Assembly (NCBI GenBank): GCA_963575745.1
Contig: CAUYUJ010001484.1
Span: 1 to 64,000 of the forward strand
Direction of reading: 5' to 3'
Source of the DNA: Prorocentrum cordatum
Lineage: Eukaryota > Sar > Dinophyceae > Prorocentrales > Prorocentraceae
DNA length: 64,000 nt
Both the position numbers and the translations under genes were made by a program. Position 1 is the first letter of the stretch; every line of letters starts with the position of its first letter. The notes under the pieces were generated by a model that was given only the letters and a program-made list of their open reading frames with translations, did no database searches and was not told the origin of the DNA. Of the stretch, positions 32,867 to 42,319 are shown one piece after another.

Positions 32867-33787
32867 CGCCAGCCCTTTGGGCGACAGGCGGTTTAACGAT
32901 GTTCCTGTTTCTTCTTCCACAACCCCTTCTTCCCCTTCGGGGGCGGGTTTACCCCGCCCCATACCCCCCCCCCCCCCCTGGACCTGGACGGGGGCCCCCG
33001 CGAGGGGGTGGGGCGCGCAAGATGCCCATAGATGGCTCCAAGAGGGCTCATAGATGGCCTCCAAGATGGCTCAAGACAATGCAAGGTCGCTCAAGATGAG
33101 CTCCACCATGCCTCCAAAAGGCCTCAAGAGGGCCACAAGACACAAGACGCTTGAATGTGCTCTTGCAGACCCCTCAGGACCTCCCCGAGAAGCCAAGACT
33201 CAAGACCTTGAACAAACGCAAGAAAATGTTATCATGTTTGCCTCTCTCGCCGTTTCTCTTCCGATGCGCTTCTGCAGCCTTAAGATGGCATAAGGAAGCC
33301 CCAAGAAGGGCCCAGGAGGCCCCTATGCCGACCCCAAGAGCGCCCAAGAACGCCCCAACAGAGGCCCAAGAACGTCCCAAGTGGCTATCTTGATTGCCCC
33401 AGAGGGGGGCACCACGGGAAGACGCCAAATCTTTTAACCGACACCCTCCACGACAGCCCCAAGAGGCCCTCCAGGGCTCCCAAAAAGCCCCTAAGAGAGC
33501 CCCAGGAGGGCATCAAGAGGGCCCCGATGCCCCCCCCATCCCCCCCCCCCAACCCCGCTCCCCCCCCCCCGCCCGCCCAACAACCCCAAGAGGGCCCAAA
33601 GACCTTCCAAAAGAGCTCAGAGAGGGCTCCAACACTCCAACATTCCAACACCCTGACCACCCTTCTCGCCTTGCCCACTTTGGCACTTTGGTTCATTATA
33701 TGTGTCCCTTCTTGGCATTTCCCGTCAACTCTCATGGGCATGGCTTCTGAATATGCTGGTCGGGTTACACGAAGCGTTAAGAATTTA
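32867..33787 (+). repeat. Family B dispersed repeat, copy 2
   Basis: Bounded by CCCGCCAGCCCTTTGGGCGACAGG and GGTTACACGAAGCGTTAAGAAT, the same ends as 9512-10,383. Internal landmarks are CAACCCCTTCTTCCCCTTCGG, CTGGACCTGGACGGG and TTCTCTTCCGATGCG. The middle is CCAAGA-word array with C-runs. The copies differ by many small indels. Confidence 0.85.
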
Positions 33788-35057
33788 ACGCGCGCGCGCG
33801 AAACATACAGTACGCGGCGGCCGCCCGCCGCGGACACGTTTCCGCATAATCGGGCGAGCAACGCGCACGCCGCCGACAAATTCGACGCACGAGCTGCGCA
33901 ACGTATATGTGCATGGCGGGGGGGGTCAACCGCGCAGCCACCGCCAGAGGGACACAGAAGAGTGGCAATCGCAACACGCGGCTGCAGGGCAGCAGAGTGG
34001 CAGGGGCGAGACTGGCGCCGAGCCGAAAGCGCAATTCGAAAAGCGCGCGCGCGCTACCGCGACCGCGCAATTCTGAAGCCCCCCGCCCACATCAGGAGCT
34101 GGAGCGTGACATGTGCTGAGGCGCTGAGGCGAAACCACCATCAATGCGAACCCGAGGGGCAGCGGAATGACCGAAAAGCCGTTATATTGTTCCTCGTGCT
34201 CCTCGCTGTCCTCCTCCTCCGTGTCCCCCCTCCACGACAACCCCGAGTCGTCAGTCTCCTGAGGCGGGAATGGCGCGGTGGGTGGGGGCGGTGGGGGGGA
34301 GAGGGTGAGGGGGGCGGATTTGTCTGGGGAGGGCGGGCCGCCTGCCTCTTTGAGTTCCACCGTGCCCTACCCCCTTTCCTCCTACCCATCATCCTGCAAC
34401 CCCCTCTTCCCCGCCCTTGCCCTCCTCCTCGCCCCTCGCAATCCCCCTCATCATCGCCCTCATCGGCACCCCATCTCCACGATCCCCGCAATCTTCCCAG
34501 CCCCTAGCCCCTAGCCCGTAGCCCCAAGCCTTCCGCGTTGCATTACCCCACGCGCTTCACCAATTATCAATCATTGCCCTGCCTCCTAGTTCCTAGCTCC
34601 TATCACCTAGCGTCATAGTTCCTAGTTCCCAATGCTACTTCGCGCATCGCCCCTCCCTCGCCCCTCTCCCCCAACCTGCTCGGGCCCTCATCGCATCCGT
34701 ATCCCCTTCCCCCCCCCCCCCTCCCCCATCCTCCCCATCGCATTCCGCCCCCACCATCATGATCACCGCTCATCCGCTCCTCCCGCCGCTTCCCGCAGCC
34801 TTCCCCCCTTCTACCCCGCCCCGCCCCATACCCACTACACACTACACCCCGCCCCACAGATTTCCCATCCCGTTACCACCGCGTCCCACCCATCACTGTT
34901 TCTCATGTTGTGGGAGGGCGTGTGGGACTGGGCATGCAATGATTGACTCGCTCGAGCTGGCTTGACGGCTTGACCCTACCCTACCCCCCGCCCCCGTACA
35001 TGTCCCCCCCCCCCACCCCATCCGAAATCGGAAGGATGGGGAGGTGGGCTGGTGTAA
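33788..35057. other. Pyrimidine-rich intergenic stretch
   Basis: No supported gene; long C/T-rich runs (34,340-34,500 and 34,640-34,900) make open frames of Pro/Ser-rich composition on the plus strand. Confidence 0.5.
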
Positions 35058-35663
35058 TTAAAGACCGAGCTCCTCGTCGGAGCCGCGCTGTTCCCAAGAT
35101 CCGTCCGAGCTTGAATCATTCACGCCCGAGCCCGCGCCGCCGGAGCCGACGTCTGACCCCTCGGCCTCGTCGCGCTCGTCGAAGCGTGCATCGATGCGCA
35201 CGTCGTCTCCGCCGCCCATGCCGTCATCGGAGCCGACGTCCGAGCCCTCCAGCCACGGCTCATGCACGTAGCCGTCGCCTCCACCGCGGCCGCGGCCGCG
35301 CGCCCCAGCCCCGCGCCCCGCCTCTGGCTGCGGCGCGGGCGCGGCAGGCGCGGCGGCGGCGCGCCCGCGGCGCCCTCGCCCTCTCCCGCGGGCACCACTG
35401 CGGCCGCGCGCGCGCCCGCGGCCATCGCCGTCGCCTCCACCACGGCCGCCCCGAGGTCCAGGCCGACCCCTGCTGCGCGGCAGTGCAGGCCATACCTGTC
35501 GCTGCTCCACGGGCGGGTAAAACTCTTTGAAGAGAGGCACCGCGGGCTGGAAACGAGGGCATGAACGTGTGTGCGTGGCGAGCTCCAACAAGGACATGCG
35601 CCAGGTCAGGTTGAACGAAAACCGCTCAGCCATCACATACAGGTTGCACCAATCAGTCGCTGC
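35058..35663 (-). CDS. RGG-rich, acidic-tailed exon, possibly the 3' exon of the 1211-residue gene
   Basis: The frame begins with ordinary coding sequence (AATDWCNLYVMAERFSFNLT), then a ~90-residue Arg/Gly/Ala RGG-type region and an Asp/Glu/Ser-rich tail, with a stop at 35,058. RGG plus acid tail is typical of RNA- or chromatin-binding proteins. The gene 650 bp upstream on the same strand has a strong donor-like CTCAAG|GTGGGT at 36,500/36,499 in phase 0. An AG before 35,663 (CTCTCGGAAG|GCAGCG) is an in-phase acceptor, so an 836-nt intron would fuse the two. The splice is inference; this may be a separate gene with its start unseen. Confidence 0.45.
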   Translation of the reverse strand, partial: AATDWCNLYVMAERFSFNLTWRMSLLELATHTRSCPRFQPAVPLFKEFYPPVEQRQVWPALPRSRGRPGPRGGRGGGDGDGRGRARGRSGARGRGRGRRGRAAAAPAAPAPQPEAGRGAGARGRGRGGGDGYVHEPWLEGSDVGSDDGMGGGDDVRIDARFDERDEAEGSDVGSGGAGSGVNDSSSDGSWEQRGSDEELGL

Positions 35664-35672
35664 CTTCCGAGA

Positions 35673-36409
35673 GCGCAGCGGGAATGCGGCTCGGGGCCCA
35701 TAGCTTAGAAAGCACCAAACATAGTAATATATAGAATATAGACGTTCCCTGCGCACTATTCTTTATCACAGTGTCGCTACCGATGGGCCCCATAAGCCAA
35801 TGATGCCTCAAGATTGCCCCAAGATCGCGATGCCTCAGAAGGGTGCGATGCGTGCAGAGACAGCTCCAGGGGGGGGGGGGGGGCCAGGCTCCAGGTGGCA
35901 CCATGAGGGCCATAGACCCTAGACCCTAGACCCTAAACCCTAAACATTAGACATTAGACATTAGACCCTAGAGCCAAGACGCCATGACCCAAGAGTGCAA
36001 CAAGATGCCCCAAACGTGATGTTGTGCGCTATGCCACATCCGAGCGGTGATGCGCAAACTAATGAACCACCGTTCCAGCCTACAGCCTACAGCCTACAGC
36101 CTACAGGCCTACAGGCTACAACTCAGAAAATCGCCCGAAGCTCCCGAGGAGATCAAGGAGAGCCCCAATGGTGGGGGTGGCAAAAGCCCGAATCTATCAA
36201 ATAGTGCACAAAACCAAATACCCAAGATCCCAAGGCCCAAGATAGCACCACGGGCCAAGAGCCAAGAGCCCAGAGGCCACCCGAAGGCCTCACTTCACCA
36301 TTGTCGGCGCTATTGCTTGAACATGCTAGTGCCCGCGACCAGCGCCGCTCCTCCAGACCCCCAGACTGCCCTCGTGGACATCGCCAATGGAATTGATGAT
36401 GGGGGCAAG
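35673..36409. other. Between the two putative exons
   Basis: Contains the telomere-like heptamers, a G-run of about 14 (35,870-35,883), CCAAGA words and CAGCCTACAGCCTACA repeats (36,076-36,118). No gene on either strand. Confidence 0.5.
35917..35972 (+). repeat. Interstitial telomere-like heptamers
   Basis: Eight 7-bp units without gaps: CCCTAGA x2, CCCTAAA x2, CATTAGA x3, CCCTAGA. CCCTAAA is the complement of the plant-type TTTAGGG telomere unit. A two-unit TTTAGGG match also occurs at about 20,430-20,443. Confidence 0.8.
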
Positions 36410-39400
36410 CTAAGCACCAGGGGTCCCATGGAACAAGATGTGGCTCTGTAGCTCTGGGCCCCAACCACATGCCCCCGCGCCCCAGTTCGCACGACCCACC
36501 TTGAGTGCAATCTCATCTCCCCTTCGGTTGGCGCCAAGTGCATCCTCATCACTGGCCACGATCATCTCCTGCACGCGCGGCGTAAATGGCGCCAAGGATT
36601 GGCTGCTGACGTGCCAATAGCGGACGTCCGTGTCGAGACCCCAGAAGTCAGCCAAAGCATCATCTGCACCGTCAGCAAGCGACGACTCGAATCGCAGGAC
36701 GATGTGACCGTCCTTGAGCAGCTGCCTGCGGTTGCACCCGCTCCTCGGGCACATGGCCTTCATGGCGAGCAGCACGGAGTTCCGAAAACGCCATAGCTGC
36801 ACCCCAGCATCCGAGCATATGCAGACGCCCAGGCCCCAGCAGCAACCATGGCGATGCTCCTCCTCCTCATCGCTCGACTTGGCTGCATCCTCGACTTCGT
36901 CGCGCATCGTCCTGTGAAGGAAGTTCCAATGATTACTCAAGGATGCCATGAAATTCTTCTGATGGAACTTCATATCATTCATGTACTGAATCAACTCCGT
37001 GGCATCTGCCGCAGCCGCCCCAACGTCGACTTCCATCACCCTCATGCCGTGGATGGGGCCAGGGACCACTCTCAGTCCTGAAACATGGTGGGCAGTCTCG
37101 GGCAGCTGACTGGCGAGCTCGTCCCGACGAGCTTGGGCCGCATCTGCCTCGAAGGCGGCAATGTCCCTGGAGTCCTTCGCTTCCTCATCGCGTCGCATTG
37201 CATTACGAGCAGAGCGCAATCTATTGGTCAGCAGCATCGTCTCGGCGACATCGTAGGAATACGTCTGCGCGTCGCTAACCAACTTCTCGACTGCACTCTC
37301 AGGATCGACCCCCGACAGCTTGCCCACCAAGTACCGTTGCTCTTGCATGCGATCGACCTTGCTACGCTTCATGCCGAACCCTGGTTCCCCCTTTTTCCGC
37401 CTCTCTGTGGCCGCCTTGCCCTCCGCGATACACTGCTCCATCACCTCAGAACCGACGGTGTTCTTGAGGGCCTGATACAGGCGACCAACCTCTGCCAGAT
37501 CATTACTCCTCTGCTTCCTCACGAAAGCATGCCATGCTCCGCCGCCACCCCGCCGCTTTGGACCGCCAGGATTGTGCTCGTCGGTGCCCTCGGTGTCTGC
37601 CCCAGAACCCACAGAATCTCCTGACGCCGTACTCCATTTGCGAATGCAAGAAGCAATCCATTTCGTACCGAGCCCAATTGGATCAGACTGCCTGCATTGC
37701 ACATGCTTTTTCACAATCCTACGAATATGTGCGTTCGAGACCTCGAGGTGATCAGTGTTCGTTGAAATGAGGATGGCGTGCACCAAGAGCTTCATTTTGG
37801 CCTCGTCTGTGCGGAGGTCATTTCTTTCCAAGAATTTCCTACTCCATCTGTCCAATTGACATGTCGGCGTCTGCTGGATTGCGTCTGCGAGCTCGGGATG
37901 GGCAAGCACGAGAAACAAAGTCCACGGTGGTTGGGAATGCGGGCCCGCGATCAAGTCCTCGATGTAGGCCCCTGCCGACGATAAGCTTGTAAATGCTGCT
38001 GCTTTCAAATCGTTTGTCATATCTTCATCTCGCAGCAGTATCCAAATGCGATGCTCGAAAAGAAGGGTCCGCATTCTCTTCAATGCTCGGGCTTCGATCT
38101 CGCCTTCCGCGTGCACCAACACTGCGTATGTGCGAAGCAGTTTGCCCGTATTGGGTTGCCTTGCCAGCCGCGCAGCTTTCGCCTCCTCGCGCCGCTCCCA
38201 CTTCTTGGACCCGATGTAGAGCTCCTCCGCCTGCATTGTCTGCAAGATAGACAGTATCATCTTGAGCACCACGACCTGGGAACATGGCGAAGTTCTGGAC
38301 CTGTCCGTCAGCCAATCCAAAGCTACCTTGCGCTTCCTCGCGACCTCGGCCGCTGCTACGGCAATGGGGGCCAGCCCCCTCGGGTCGATGACTGCATCGT
38401 CTCGCCGAGCCTCCATCGCCTCCTCGTCGGGGAGGGCTCCAGCGTCGAGCAAGGCGCCGAGCGCGGCTGCCGCTGGAGCACCGCCACCTGGATGGTGCGC
38501 ATCAGGTCGATATGGCAAGCCCTTGAGGCGATCGCAGAAAACCGTGTACGCCTCAACCAGCACGTTCCCTAACAGAAGGGGCAGCGCGAACTCGCAGCAC
38601 GCCTCGTCTGCGCCCATCCATTTCTTCCGCTGGTACACCGTGAAATTCTTGAACACGAGAGCCTTCGCAATGCCGCTCGCAACTGTACTGAACAACGACT
38701 GCTCGTCATACTCAGTGCCAGGTGGAACGTAGATCTCCAACCTTCTGCTGTTCCAATCCCCCGACGCTAACAAGTCAAGCAGACCCCGCACAATTATGTG
38801 ACTGCTAGATCGCTTAGATACGAACCACGACAAAATCAATCTTTTCCTCATCATTGCCTCTGGGCTGGGAGGCGTGTCGATTACCTTGCAACGGTGCATC
38901 AGGACTTCGTACATGCATTGTTTGAATACCGCTAAATGGTTCTGGTGGTCCAGCGACAACGCCACGTTGATCATACCCGTGATGGCGGGGGAGAACTTCC
39001 ACGTTGCCAATACCCGCGCACTCTGCAACATGTGCTGTTCACATTTGAAAAGGAGAGACTTCCAATTTCCAAACCGTCTCTGTGTCCTGCGATTGATGCG
39101 GCGCTCGACGCACAGATTGCTCGGGTGTCGGTCCACGGTGGCGACGCGGCTAAACTCCTTAAACTGGCACTCGGTGAGCGACATGGCGCACGTATCTCTC
39201 AGGGCAGCCATGATACAGCCTGGCGTGTTCCGCCATAGGGGCTGGATCTGGGCCGTTGTCCGACCAATGACTATGGTGTAAGATTGCAGATCGCCTGGAG
39301 GGCCGCGCGCGAACAACATGCCGAATCTCTGCTGCGTCTGGAACACCTTGGTGGGAATCGAACCCAAGTCTGGTGGCAACATGTCCAATACCGATTTCGG

Positions 39401-39976
39401 CAGAGGCCTACCATCAGCATTAACGTCTCTGTCGGTTTTCCGCGTGGCATCCCTGAGTCTTAATGGAGTTTCGTCGTACCCAACGCTGTCCACGAACTGC
39501 AGGGCTCTGATAGATGTGTTGGCTACAGCTGCCTGTCCGAACAATCGGCGGCGGAACCGATCCAGATGCCAAGTCGCGGCGCACAGCTTCTTGGTCGATT
39601 CCTCGAGACACTTTCCACTAACGCCGACCGCCTTCGACCTGATGTTTATAGTTGAAGCTGCGATACTAAAGTCCAGCGTATTGAAATTAAGGTCAGCGAC
39701 TCTGCGAATGTCTCCACCACTCTCCGCTCCCCAATCGCCCTGCTGCCTGCAACGTGCCAACAAGTTCCCGACGTGGTCGATGAGCGGCGGCTGCAAAAGG
39801 AACGAGCCTCCCGAGAAGCTCTGCTTGATCACAAGGCGTGGCACCGCACACTGCTCTGAAAACAACTTCTCCTGCTTCGCCAACTCTCTACGCTGGCGCT
39901 TGCTCTCCGCCGCGGCCGCCCTCGCAACGACGAGATCGCCGCCGCGCCTGTCGCCCAACCTGGGCGCTATATCCAT
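36410..39976 (-). CDS. Large protein, ~1188 residues, possible DDE-type transposase
   Basis: Single undamaged frame; ATG at 39,976 (MDIAPRLGDRR) is preferred over the 23-codon extension to 40,045. Numbering from the longer form: a basic Ala/Arg/Lys N-terminus (30-70), then a region with Y-D-E-T-P-L-R-L (D191) and, about 114 residues on, R-V-A-T-V-D-R-H-P-S-N (D305), in a hydrophobic-strand context. This resembles the first two catalytic Asp of an RNase H-fold DDE transposase, but I cannot place the third acid. A later AWHAFVRKQRSN...LYQALKNT block resembles an HMG-box-like helical module. A Ser/Asp/Glu patch lies near the end. It reads as a nucleic-acid-acting enzyme of an unplaced family. 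Its upstream neighbour is family A copy 2. Confidence 0.6.
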   Translation of the reverse strand: MDIAPRLGDRRGGDLVVARAAAAESKRQRRELAKQEKLFSEQCAVPRLVIKQSFSGGSFLLQPPLIDHVGNLLARCRQQGDWGAESGGDIRRVADLNFNTLDFSIAASTINIRSKAVGVSGKCLEESTKKLCAATWHLDRFRRRLFGQAAVANTSIRALQFVDSVGYDETPLRLRDATRKTDRDVNADGRPLPKSVLDMLPPDLGSIPTKVFQTQQRFGMLFARGPPGDLQSYTIVIGRTTAQIQPLWRNTPGCIMAALRDTCAMSLTECQFKEFSRVATVDRHPSNLCVERRINRRTQRRFGNWKSLLFKCEQHMLQSARVLATWKFSPAITGMINVALSLDHQNHLAVFKQCMYEVLMHRCKVIDTPPSPEAMMRKRLILSWFVSKRSSSHIIVRGLLDLLASGDWNSRRLEIYVPPGTEYDEQSLFSTVASGIAKALVFKNFTVYQRKKWMGADEACCEFALPLLLGNVLVEAYTVFCDRLKGLPYRPDAHHPGGGAPAAAALGALLDAGALPDEEAMEARRDDAVIDPRGLAPIAVAAAEVARKRKVALDWLTDRSRTSPCSQVVVLKMILSILQTMQAEELYIGSKKWERREEAKAARLARQPNTGKLLRTYAVLVHAEGEIEARALKRMRTLLFEHRIWILLRDEDMTNDLKAAAFTSLSSAGAYIEDLIAGPHSQPPWTLFLVLAHPELADAIQQTPTCQLDRWSRKFLERNDLRTDEAKMKLLVHAILISTNTDHLEVSNAHIRRIVKKHVQCRQSDPIGLGTKWIASCIRKWSTASGDSVGSGADTEGTDEHNPGGPKRRGGGGAWHAFVRKQRSNDLAEVGRLYQALKNTVGSEVMEQCIAEGKAATERRKKGEPGFGMKRSKVDRMQEQRYLVGKLSGVDPESAVEKLVSDAQTYSYDVAETMLLTNRLRSARNAMRRDEEAKDSRDIAAFEADAAQARRDELASQLPETAHHVSGLRVVPGPIHGMRVMEVDVGAAAADATELIQYMNDMKFHQKNFMASLSNHWNFLHRTMRDEVEDAAKSSDEEEEHRHGCCWGLGVCICSDAGVQLWRFRNSVLLAMKAMCPRSGCNRRQLLKDGHIVLRFESSLADGADDALADFWGLDTDVRYWHVSSQSLAPFTPRVQEMIVASDEDALGANRRGDEIALKVGRANWGAGACGWGPELQSHILFHGTPGA

Positions 39977-40796
39977 GCGCGCGGGGGCGACGAGGCTTCG
40001 AAGCCGCAACGAACCAAAACGGCGAGGACCCCAACAAAAGTGCAACTGGCCCCTCGCCGTCCAGACCGCAGGGGCGGGGGGTTCGGGGGGCGATGAAACA
40101 ACCCCCGAATGGGAATGGTGGGTGGTGGAAGAGAGAAAAACCCAATATGCGTGAGAACAGTTCGCCCAAGGGGGTGGCGAGGGTACGGTAATTGGAACCC
40201 CCTAAGGTGCCCCAAGGTGGCCCCGCGATCACCCTCACCAAGGAGCAGTGAGATGGCTTCCAAGATTGCTCAACACTCAGGGCAGACGGGGGCGGGCCAA
40301 TACATCTCCCGAAATAGCCCCGAGAGGGACCAACATGGTAGTGTGCAAGATTGCCCCAAGAGCTTCTTCCAAGCAGCCCATCATGGGCATCGTTTCTGGA
40401 CGGGCTGGCACGCGAAGCGTTTCGGATGAATCATGCAATATTGGAGGGGTGCGTATACAATCCAGGAACACGGGGAACAGGTAGGCACGCAATCCAATCC
40501 GATTCAAGCACGCTGGGAAGACTCTTGACAACGGATTCAGCATGCGGGGGCATGGGGTGGATGGGCACCCAACGCAATGCAATCCAACCCAACGATCTCA
40601 TATCACGAGCGCGATGTAAGGATACAAGGCCCTGGGCCCTGGGCCAGCAACTCCGCAACGGACTTTCCAGAACAATAGAATGGCAATGGGCGGGCCCACA
40701 TGGCAGGATGCACGGGCCTTGCGATGGCCAGGGGCGGGCCGAAACAGGCAATGATGCACGGCTGCCTCTGGGCTTGTTTTCGGCGCGGCCGATCGC

Positions 40797-41678
40797 CTAG
40801 AACGGCCCCTCGGGCTCGCTGTCTGAGTCTGCGCTCTTCGGGCGCTCGCACGAAAGGATTGCTTGAGCGTGGGCCGACTGTTTTGCTTCGGACCTGGCCA
40901 GAACTCGCGCTATCTTATCTGGATTGTAACTCACATGCTGCTCTCGCGAGAGCGTCGGCCCAACCTTCAACCACGCAATGAGCTCACCGACGCAACGGCC
41001 CTGACCAGGATTAGAAAGGAGTCGCTTACCTTTTGGCGACGTCGCTGTCCTCGAGCGGCGGCACAGGCCTCCATGAAAGAAACACGTTGCTTCAAAGCGA
41101 CCTCCACGACTTGCATAGTAAGTGATCTTGCCTGGCGCATTTGATGGCCCAACGTCGACGTTGAACGAGGTCGATGGCGCTGCTGGTGCTGGTGCTGGTG
41201 GTGCTGGTGCCGCCGAAGAGGGTTGCCCTGGCGACGAGGTCGATGGCGCTGCTGGTGCTGATGGTGCTGGTGCCGCCGAAGAGGATTGCCCTGGTGAGGC
41301 TGTCGTCGCTGCTGCTGGTGAGGCTGTCGCCGATGAGGTCGCTAGTGCTGCTGGTAATGGCGCTGTTGCCGCCGATGGGGAGGCTGCTGGTGCCGCCGAA
41401 GAGGATTGCCCTGAGCTGTCGTCGCTGCTGGTGATGCTGATGACGCTCATGCTGCTGGAAGAATCCGAAGGTGCGCCCTGTCGGGCTGCTGCCGTCTGGG
41501 ATTGGTTGTCTGCCGTTGCTGTCTGGGCCGCGTTGTCAGGGGGTACCCAGCGGCCTTCCCGAGTCCAGTAGCCTGATTTGTCCAGCGAACGCATGTTGAG
41601 GTCTCCGTAGTGCCCCCACAAAGCAACATCATCTGAGCTGGCTTCACATTGTTCTTGGTCAGCTTCTGGGCGTATCAT
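40797..41678 (-). CDS. Family A protein, 293 residues, Cys/His-GQGR domain
   Basis: Paralogue of the 21,025-21,888 gene with the same three-part layout: N-terminal WGHYGDLNMRSLDKSGYWT block, an Ala/Ser/Pro linker that differs in length and repeat order, and a C-terminal GPSNAPGKITYY, FEATCFFHGGLCRR, NPGQGRCVGELIAWL, KIARVLARSEAKQS block. No stop or frameshift interrupts it. The ends of both proteins are almost the same (SDSEPEGPF). An intact frame in both copies, despite linker indels in multiples of three, points to selection or recent spread. Confidence 0.65.
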   Translation of the reverse strand: MIRPEADQEQCEASSDDVALWGHYGDLNMRSLDKSGYWTREGRWVPPDNAAQTATADNQSQTAAARQGAPSDSSSSMSVISITSSDDSSGQSSSAAPAASPSAATAPLPAALATSSATASPAAATTASPGQSSSAAPAPSAPAAPSTSSPGQPSSAAPAPPAPAPAAPSTSFNVDVGPSNAPGKITYYASRGGRFEATCFFHGGLCRRSRTATSPKGKRLLSNPGQGRCVGELIAWLKVGPTLSREQHVSYNPDKIARVLARSEAKQSAHAQAILSCERPKSADSDSEPEGPF

Positions 41679-41711
41679 CGGTGGGTTAAATGTCAGAAGC
41701 GCCTGTCGTGA

Positions 41712-41840
41712 CGGGCGTCGGGAAGGGCCCGTCGGGAAGGGCAGTCGGGGAGGGCCCGTCGGGAAGGGCCGTCGGGAAGGGTTCGATCCAAAACAGCAAG
41801 TGACGGGAAAGGCCGTCGGAACAGGCCGTCGGGGAGGGTG
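41712..41840. repeat. GTCGGGAAGGGCC minisatellite, family A copy 2
   Basis: Counterpart of the array at 21,915-22,045; unit order differs slightly. Confidence 0.85.
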
Positions 41841-42319
41841 ACGGGGGATTGTCCTACCCCCCTGGCGGCTCCCCCCTGGGGATGCTGGAACCAGCGCATC
41901 GCTCGAGACATCCTCGCGATCTGCTGGGCGCGTTTATATTGTAGGTGGCTACGCAATGCCATGTTATGGTATTGTGTTGTGGTATGCCATGGTATGTTAC
42001 ATATCCTACGGTGTTAGGAAACGCTATGCCATGCTATTGTTTAGGTGATGATGATATGATGTTTCTATTGGCCGTGCTATGCCGTGTACCGCTATCATGA
42101 GTAGATGCGGCCCTGGTGCATCGATCAGATAATTGAGTTTTACAAAAGGATTTTTTGATAATTCCAAAAGTATTTTTGGAGTATTTTAACATAAGTGTCC
42201 AAAGTGCATTCTGGGAGTATTTTTGGGATATTTTCAGCTTTTCAGTATTTTGCAGAACTGAGCGGATCGGAACTATATAAATCTAGTCCCCGTAGCAAGT
42301 GACATCATACAAATCTTCA

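Larger units (their letters stand above)
40252..42285 (-). mobile_element. Family A repeat unit, copy 2
   Basis: Aligns with 20,465-22,465 from GCTTCCAAGATTGCTCAACAC through the ORF, the GTCGGGAAGG array and the GGTATTGTGTTGTGGTATGCC region to the AT-rich 5' end. The AT-rich 5' end is nearly identical to the inverted fragment at 8185-8405. The unit's end (about 42,285) coincides with the point where the DIRS-like RNase H homology stops, so family A appears to have inserted into or truncated that retroelement. Confidence 0.75.

Noticed and set aside
33527-34507. 326-codon plus-strand ORF
   Set aside because: Starts inside family B copy 2 and runs through pyrimidine-rich low-complexity sequence; no counterpart in copy 1.
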